A stretch of DNA of 64,000 nt from Lachnospiraceae bacterium P6B14. GTDB taxonomy: Bacteria > Bacillota > Clostridia > Lachnospirales > Lachnospiraceae. Numbering within the stretch: position 1 is the first letter of the stretch; every line of letters begins with the position of its first letter. The notes below the pieces were generated by a model. It was not told the DNA's origin. It ran no database searches and worked only from the letters and a program-made list of their open reading frames with translations. A program made the translations under genes and the position numbers. The DNA lies in NCBI GenBank assembly GCA_000687695.1, contig JHWZ01000002.1, forward strand, positions 124,001-188,000, in the 5' to 3' direction. This document shows, in pieces, positions 59,584 to 64,000 of the stretch.

Positions 59584-60639
59584 ATGAAATATACGAAACT
59601 TGGAAATTCTGAACTGAATGTATCCCGTATCTGCATGGGATGTATGGGATTTGGAGATGCTGCAAAGGGACAGCACAGCTGGACGATAGATGAGGAGCAC
59701 TCCAGAGAGATCATAAAAAGAGGTCTTGATCTTGGAGTTAATTTTTATGACACGGCAATCGCTTATCAGAGCGGAACCAGTGAGCAATATGTAGGCAGGG
59801 CACTCAGAGATTTTGCAAAGCGTGAGGATGTTGTTGTCGCAACAAAATTCCTTCCGAGGACACCCGAAGAGATAGAAAAAGGAATCACCGGTCAGCAGCA
59901 TATAGAAAACATGATAAATACCAGTCTTCAGAACCTTGGAATGGACTATGTGGATCTGTATATCTATCACATGTGGGACTGGAATACGGATATCTACGAT
60001 ATCATGGATGGATTAAACTGTATCGTGAAAGCAGGCAAGGCAAGGTTTATTGGCATTTCAAACTGTTTTGCATGGCAGATCGCAAAGGCGAATGCTCTGG
60101 CAGAAAAAGAAGGATTTGCAAAGTTTGTTTCAATCCAGGGTCATTATAACCTTATCTTCCGTGAAGAAGAGCGTGAGATGGTGCCTTATTGTGAAGAGGA
60201 AAACATTGCACTGACTCCTTATAGTGCATTGGCAAGCGGAAGGCTTTCCAGAAAGCCGGGTGAGGGCGATACTAAGAGGGCTACTGAGGATATCTATGCT
60301 AAGTTTAAATACAATGCTACTAAAGAGCAGGATGATGTGATCATAGGTCGTGTGGCAGAGCTTGCTGAGAAATATGGTGTGACCATGACGGAAGTATCTC
60401 TGGCGTGGCTACTTTCCAAGGTAACTTCTCCGGTGGTAGGTGCGACGAAGCTGCATCATATAGAAGGTGCGGCGAAGGCTGTGGACATTGAGCTTACGGA
60501 TGATGAACGAAAGTATCTCGAAGAGCCATATGTGCCTCACCCGCTTGCAGGTGTTATGGCGCAGAATAAAAGGACTGATGCATCAAAGAAACATGTATGG
60601 ACTACAGGAGCGCAGAAAATATTGGGAGGAGAAAAATAA
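59584..60639 (+). CDS. Aldo/keto reductase
   Basis: This 351-residue NADPH-type reductase starts after AAGGGGGACG. The (beta/alpha)8 pattern is clear: 'MKYTKLGNSELNVSRICMGC', catalytic Asp-Tyr-Lys-His set in 'GVNFYDTAIAYQSGTSEQYV' (Tyr), 'VVVATKFLP' (Lys) and 'DYVDLYIYHMWDWNTDIYDI' (His), 'RFIGISNCFAWQIAKANALA', and the cofactor end 'SPVVGATKLHHIEGAAKAVD'. It reduces a carbonyl compound in the cytoplasm. It is the last intact gene of the MarR cluster. Confidence 0.95.
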   Translation: MKYTKLGNSELNVSRICMGCMGFGDAAKGQHSWTIDEEHSREIIKRGLDLGVNFYDTAIAYQSGTSEQYVGRALRDFAKREDVVVATKFLPRTPEEIEKGITGQQHIENMINTSLQNLGMDYVDLYIYHMWDWNTDIYDIMDGLNCIVKAGKARFIGISNCFAWQIAKANALAEKEGFAKFVSIQGHYNLIFREEEREMVPYCEEENIALTPYSALASGRLSRKPGEGDTKRATEDIYAKFKYNATKEQDDVIIGRVAELAEKYGVTMTEVSLAWLLSKVTSPVVGATKLHHIEGAAKAVDIELTDDERKYLEEPYVPHPLAGVMAQNKRTDASKKHVWTTGAQKILGGEK

Positions 60640-60640
60640 A

Positions 60641-60950
60641 ATGGCAGAGAGAATTGTACAGACAGCAGGAAGAGAACAGCTTGGTGAATTTGCACCAATG
60701 TTCGCACATTTAAATGATGACGTATTATTTGGTGAGGTATGGAATGAAGAAGCCATGTAAAGTAATAAACATTCCTGCTGAAGTAAAGCACTGGCACGGA
60801 GCGGCGCCGGATTCATGGTTCTCACATCTTGCAATAGAAGTTGCCGGTGAAGAGACAAGTAATGAATGGCTTGAAGCTGTATCTGATGAAGACATGGAAG
60901 CGCTAAAAAATGTGAAGTCCAAACGATATCATGGGAGTAAAGGCCCGTGA
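60641..60950 (+). pseudogene. Remnant of a carboxymuconolactone decarboxylase/cupin gene
   Basis: Starting 1 bp after the reductase stop, MAERIVQTAGREQLGEFAPM continues FAHLNDDVLFGEVWNEEAM and stops at 60760. This is the opening of a carboxymuconolactone-decarboxylase protein without its catalytic part. In another frame from 60744, KPCKVINIPAEVKHWHGAAP and DSWFSHLAIEVAGEETSNEW give the C-terminal cupin strands with metal-binding His. Intact relatives join these two domains in one chain of about 240 residues. Here the middle is deleted and the frames no longer match, so no function is expected. Confidence 0.7.
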
Positions 60951-60954
60951 GTTC

Positions 60955-60983
60955 TTGACAACCACCCACAAATATGATACCAT
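60955..60983 (+). promoter_or_regulatory. Promoter of the RelA/SpoT-domain gene
   Basis: TTGACA (60955-60960), 17 bp, TACCAT (60978-60983). The -35 is perfect and the -10 weak. Confidence 0.6.
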
Positions 60984-60998
60984 AACTTGCGATGAGGC

Positions 60999-61033
60999 AA
61001 AGGCGTCTCGGAGTTTCTCCGGGATGCCTTTTT
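60999..61033 (+). terminator. Terminator hairpin in the leader of the RelA/SpoT-domain gene
   Basis: AAAGGCGTCTCGGAG pairs with CTCCGGGATGCCTTT (15 pairs, two wobble) around TTT, ending in a run of five T. It lies between the promoter and the AAAGGGG ribosome site, as in transcription attenuators. It could instead end transcription from the reductase operon. Confidence 0.75.
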
Positions 61034-61052
61034 GCTTTGGAAAGGGGTAAAC

Positions 61053-62042
61053 ATGATTTCACTAAACGATTACTTATACAAGGGCGACACCGTCCTGAAG
61101 ATCCTGCACAACTACTCTGCCGATCTGAAGGCATCAGCGGTAAGAGAGCACAACGCCGTCGATCTGGCACACAGCAACTTCCTCTTGCAGGAGATCGAAC
61201 TGCTTGAGCACAATGATTTCCTGACATCCCAGTCCCAACGAATCCGAGAGTTCTACAAGCATATGGCCGATCGGTATCCTTTTCTCGCATTCACCTTCAA
61301 AGGTCGGATCAAGTCGCTGATCCGTCTGGAGGAAAAAATCAACGGGAATATCGTGGAATACATCTACGAGCATCATGCGAAGACCGGCGCCTACCCATCC
61401 GAAACGGAGATCAAGGAACAGATCGGCCGAATACGGGATCTGATTGCCTACCGAATCGTTCTTTCACTCCCGGAGTGTCACGTGAAAGAGGGTGAGGATA
61501 AAAATGCCCGCGAGTTGGAATTACTGTACGAGATAGCAAACGACCTGCCGGGTTTTCTGGAGGAAAGAGGATTCAACGCGGAGATCTCGATTGGAGATGA
61601 CCCGCATCCTTCGTCACGGATACAGGAAGAACTGTGGCCGTATTTTCGTGATTACATCGAGAATCCAAGTCCCTACGGCTATCAGTCGGTACACATCAAT
61701 TTCTTTGATAACAGTTCCCGGTGCTATATCGAGGTCCAGCTTCGGACACATGAGATGGATGACTTCGCGGAGATCGGTCCGGCCAATCATCTCGGATATG
61801 AGAAACGTCAGGAGAAAGAACGAAGAAAGCGTGCCGAAGTTCCGGCGGGTGAAAATATCTATTTTGATAATGCCTACGAGCGCGGGATGATCCTTCAGAA
61901 TCTGGATCTGAGCAAGCTAAAGGTCAATATGTTCGGCGCTGTAGATAACCAGCTGGTTAACGACGGATGCGGACTTTACAGAGGGCGTCTGATCCTGCCC
62001 TACGAACATCTGTCGAGATTTCAGAATGATTTGATTGATTGA
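61053..62042 (+). CDS. RelA/SpoT-domain protein (possible alarmone synthetase)
   Basis: This 329-residue protein starts at ATG 61053 after AAAGGGG. The middle (about 65-255) has the nucleotidyltransferase pattern of (p)ppGpp synthetases: 'FKGRIKSLIRLEEKINGNIV' (substrate-binding start), 'IRDLIAYRIVLSLPECHVKE' (the Asp-x-x-x-x-Arg signature), 'SPYGYQSVHINFFDNSSRCY' and 'IEVQLRTHEMDDFAEIGPAN' (second half with catalytic Glu). There is no HD hydrolase, TGS or ACT domain, so it resembles small synthetases but is longer at both ends. Toxin-type relatives modifying other nucleotides or tRNA also share this fold. The leader contains a terminator hairpin. Confidence 0.85.
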   Translation: MISLNDYLYKGDTVLKILHNYSADLKASAVREHNAVDLAHSNFLLQEIELLEHNDFLTSQSQRIREFYKHMADRYPFLAFTFKGRIKSLIRLEEKINGNIVEYIYEHHAKTGAYPSETEIKEQIGRIRDLIAYRIVLSLPECHVKEGEDKNARELELLYEIANDLPGFLEERGFNAEISIGDDPHPSSRIQEELWPYFRDYIENPSPYGYQSVHINFFDNSSRCYIEVQLRTHEMDDFAEIGPANHLGYEKRQEKERRKRAEVPAGENIYFDNAYERGMILQNLDLSKLKVNMFGAVDNQLVNDGCGLYRGRLILPYEHLSRFQNDLID

Positions 62043-62101
62043 AAAATGAACTGACGAGTGTCTTTTTTCGTTGTAGTCGTTTTATATCCGACTAGGAAAT
62101 C

Positions 62102-62130
62102 TTTACTTTTTGAGCAAAATGAGTTATAAT
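62102..62130 (+). promoter_or_regulatory. Sigma-A-type promoter in the 62.0-62.4 kb gap
   Basis: TTTACT (62102-62107), 17 bp, TATAAT (62125-62130). It drives the small frame at 62175 and the HD hydrolase gene. The rest of this 348-bp gap shows nothing else. Confidence 0.72.
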
Positions 62131-62174
62131 AACGCAGATAATACGAAGCAGAATACAATTGCTTGGATGGAAGA

Positions 62175-62291
62175 ATGATCAGCTATCGAGATTTAAGAGT
62201 GATGCTTGGAAGGATGGGTATTACGCTGCGTTTCCGAGGAGGTAAGAATCGTATGAATCTGAAGTTGTATATGTTTTCGGAGTGTCCGTAA
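62175..62291 (+). CDS. Possible 38-residue peptide
   Basis: ATG 62175 to TAA 62291 encodes MISYRDLRVMLGRMGITLRF, then a Gly/Lys/Arg-rich end. It sits behind the promoter at 62102, but its ribosome site (GGAAGA) is modest. It could be a leader peptide or a fragment of a larger lost gene. Low certainty. Confidence 0.3.
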   Translation: MISYRDLRVMLGRMGITLRFRGGKNRMNLKLYMFSECP

Positions 62292-62390
62292 ACAGATGCA
62301 GAAACCTGATCGGGGCCACTGCGCCGTGCCAGTATCTGAGGTACTGAAGGATAAAGAGAGTGGATATCAAGATTTGAGAGGAGAAAGACA

Positions 62391-62978
62391 ATGGAATTAA
62401 CACTGGAAAGAGCAAAAGAACTGAACGCGACGATGGTTCAGGATGAGAGCCTTATCATTCATGCGACGAATGTGATGGCAGCGATGGAAGCCATGGCAAA
62501 GCACTTCGGAGAGGATCCAGAGCACTGGAAAGCTGTTGGCTTTTTGCACGATTATGATTATGAGAAGTATCCGGATGAACATCTGCAGCATACGGAGAAG
62601 GAACTTCTTGCCGAGGGCGTGCCTGAGGAGGATGTTCGGGCAATCATGAGTCATGGATATGGGATCTGTACGGATGTGAAGCCTGAAACGAACCTTGAGA
62701 AGAGTCTGTATACGGTAGATGAGCTGACTGGGATCATACAGGCCTGTGCCAGGATGCGCCCGAATGGTATCACGGATTTGAAGATATCGAGTTTTATGAA
62801 GAAGTATAAGTCCAAAGGATTCGCAGCTAAGTGTGACAGAGGACTTATCGAAAGGGGTTGCGAGATGCTTGGTATGGATGTCAGGGAGGTTGCCGAGATC
62901 TGTATCGAGGGTATGAAACCGTATGCGGCTGAAATCGGATTGCTTGGAGAGGGAAAACATGGAAGAAAAGACAATTAA
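62391..62978 (+). CDS. HD-domain phosphohydrolase
   Basis: This 195-residue protein starts after GAGAGGAGAAAG. HD motif order: His in '[20 protein letters not shown]', His-Asp in '[20 protein letters not shown]', His in '[12 protein letters not shown]', and Asp in '[19 protein letters not shown]'. This is the pattern of HDIG-type predicted hydrolases widespread in Clostridia, probably acting on a nucleotide or phosphate ester in the cytoplasm. The next gene starts inside its last codons. Confidence 0.9.
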   Translation: MELTLERAKELNATMVQDESLIIHATNVMAAMEAMAKHFGEDPEHWKAVGFLHDYDYEKYPDEHLQHTEKELLAEGVPEEDVRAIMSHGYGICTDVKPETNLEKSLYTVDELTGIIQACARMRPNGITDLKISSFMKKYKSKGFAAKCDRGLIERGCEMLGMDVREVAEICIEGMKPYAAEIGLLGEGKHGRKDN

Positions 62979-63588
62979 GTTTCCGGCTCGTAATGAGCTA
63001 CCCGGGCAGGAGCCAAATATGGACTTGCAGGAACTACTGGATATATTTGCTTCCGGTGATATCGTTGGTGAAGACCCTGCCGTGATACAGACGATGCGCT
63101 ATTACAGTCGGCAGGCACAGAAAATCACGATGAAAATCAATACGGAGTATCATGAGCCTGAGGAGTTGCAAAAAATGTTCTCTGAGCTGATCGGAAAAAA
63201 GGTAAGTGATGATTTTAGTCTGTTTCCGCCATTCTATACGGATTTTGGGAAAAATATCACACTCGGGAAGAATGTATTTATCAATGCCGGATGCAAGTTT
63301 CAGGATCAGGGTGGTATCTTTATTGATGATGGTGCCTTGATAGGTCATGGAGTTGTCCTGGCAACGCTAAATCACGATATGAATCCGGAGATTAGACATG
63401 CACTTCATCCCGCACCAATCCATATAGGAAAAAATGTTTGGATTGGAGCCAATGCTACAGTCACAGCAGGTGTTACGATTGGTGATAATGCGGTGGTTGC
63501 TGCTGGAGCAGTAGTAACCAAGGATGTCCCGGCTGACACAGTTGTCGGTGGAGTGCCGGCAAGGATTATCAAAAAGATTGTAGAATGA
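62959..63588 (+). CDS. Hexapeptide-repeat sugar O-acetyltransferase
   Basis: This 209-residue protein starts at ATG 62959 (20-bp overlap with the HD gene) after GGAGAGGG. An N-terminal maltose-acetyltransferase-type helical part (20-85) is followed by left-handed beta-helix repeats: '[20 protein letters not shown]', '[20 protein letters not shown]' (with the catalytic His of the family), '[20 protein letters not shown]' and '[20 protein letters not shown]'. It transfers acetyl from acetyl-CoA to a sugar or related alcohol and should act as a trimer. Coupled to the HD hydrolase gene; the substrate is unknown. Confidence 0.93.
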   Translation: MEEKTIKFPARNELPGQEPNMDLQELLDIFASGDIVGEDPAVIQTMRYYSRQAQKITMKINTEYHEPEELQKMFSELIGKKVSDDFSLFPPFYTDFGKNITLGKNVFINAGCKFQDQGGIFIDDGALIGHGVVLATLNHDMNPEIRHALHPAPIHIGKNVWIGANATVTAGVTIGDNAVVAAGAVVTKDVPADTVVGGVPARIIKKIVE

Positions 63589-63665
63589 CAACCCGGGATT
63601 TGTTGAGCAGATTGTATTTCAGTTTAATGTACGATTACAAATCGGAATTTGGTAGAGGTATTGGT

Positions 63666-64000
63666 ATGAAAGTATTTATTGTATATTGCCATCCTTCAAA
63701 AGATAGTTTTACGAATGATGTATATAAATCTTTTGAACGAGGTTTAAGAGATTCAGGTCATGAGATTATTTTTTCTGATTTATATGAAATGAATTTTAAA
63801 ACGGATATAAGTGAAGAAGAATATTTACGAGAAACCTATTACAGAGCTGATGGAATAAAATCAAAAGATGTCTTGATTGAACAGGAAAAAATACAGAACA
63901 GTGATGCAATTGTGTTTATATATCCTGTATTTTGGACAGAAGCACCCGCAAAGCTTGTGGGTTGGTTTGATCGGATTTGGACAACAGGATTTGCTTATAA
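63666..64000 (+). CDS. NAD(P)H-quinone oxidoreductase, flavodoxin-like fold (cut by window edge)
   Basis: The gene starts at ATG 63666 after AGAGG and runs off the right edge (111 residues visible). MKVFIVYCHPSKDSFTNDVY is the FAD/FMN phosphate loop of the NQO1/MdaB group (Flavodoxin_2), and 'SDAIVFIYPVFWTEAPAKLV' with 'GWFDRIWTTGFAY' is its second signature. It reduces quinones or similar compounds with two electrons. It lies 78 bp after the acetyltransferase gene. Confidence 0.92.
   Translation, partial: MKVFIVYCHPSKDSFTNDVYKSFERGLRDSGHEIIFSDLYEMNFKTDISEEEYLRETYYRADGIKSKDVLIEQEKIQNSDAIVFIYPVFWTEAPAKLVGWFDRIWTTGFAY

Overview
The window looks like part of a chromosome of a motile, anaerobic Lachnospiraceae-type Clostridium relative (Butyrivibrio or Eubacterium-like). 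This is inferred from strong AGGAGG ribosome sites, a single-chain pyruvate:ferredoxin oxidoreductase, PTS sugar uptake, a methyl-accepting chemotaxis protein, and several families common in that group (DUF5688-like, DUF6273-like, YARHG, zinc-ribbon membrane proteins). No rRNA, CRISPR array or insertion sequence was seen.

Bases 1 to about 26.5 kb look like the right-hand part of an integrated mobile island. It ends in a tyrosine recombinase (25.1-26.35 kb) next to a tRNA-Pro gene (26.56 kb). From the left it holds a leftward operon: a small gene, a ParM-like actin, a ribbon-helix-helix partner, a 1557-residue SpaA/Cna-B adhesin with an LPQTGG sortase signal, and a partial DUF5688-like gene. 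A gene-free stretch of about 0.9 kb follows and carries a strongly structured RNA candidate (about 7.08-7.6 kb). Then comes a rightward block (7.7-23.9 kb) of membrane and exported proteins. It includes three paralogous small membrane proteins, six proteins with an N-terminal zinc ribbon, a cell-wall amidase, and two secreted proteins.

Two of the zinc-ribbon proteins are sigma factors of ECF type joined to a membrane segment and a large C-terminal domain. Their first 250 residues differ at only 13 positions, while the remainders are unrelated. Four transcription units in the same block begin with the same 41-bp element: AAAACC, exactly 15 bp, then GTGTTGTATAGGTGAAAGGG. The simplest reading is a self-contained envelope-signalling regulon in which membrane-tethered sigma factors read this promoter. 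This is the main candidate for an undescribed system.

Bases 26.6-31 kb are ordinary core genes: a chemotaxis receptor, a Ca/Na antiporter and a HAD phosphatase. Bases 31-43.2 kb form a visibly more GC-rich sugar block: fruK, fruA (IIABC), fructokinase, a HAD phosphatase, a sucrose-type PTS IIBCA, an amylosucrase-type GH13 enzyme, a LacI regulator, HPr and enzyme I. It has no sucrose-6-phosphate hydrolase, and its HPr has Arg in place of the regulatory Ser46.

Bases 43.3-57.5 kb hold two uncharacterised genes, a small divergent RHH/coiled-coil membrane pair, nifJ, an alpha/beta hydrolase with a promoter placed for a leaderless message, a 97-residue protein, a response regulator, a very large hybrid histidine kinase, greA and lysS. 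Bases 57.6-64 kb hold a MarR-controlled redox cluster, a decayed decarboxylase/cupin gene, a RelA/SpoT-domain protein behind a terminator hairpin, an HD hydrolase, a hexapeptide acetyltransferase, and the start of an NAD(P)H-quinone oxidoreductase cut by the window edge.
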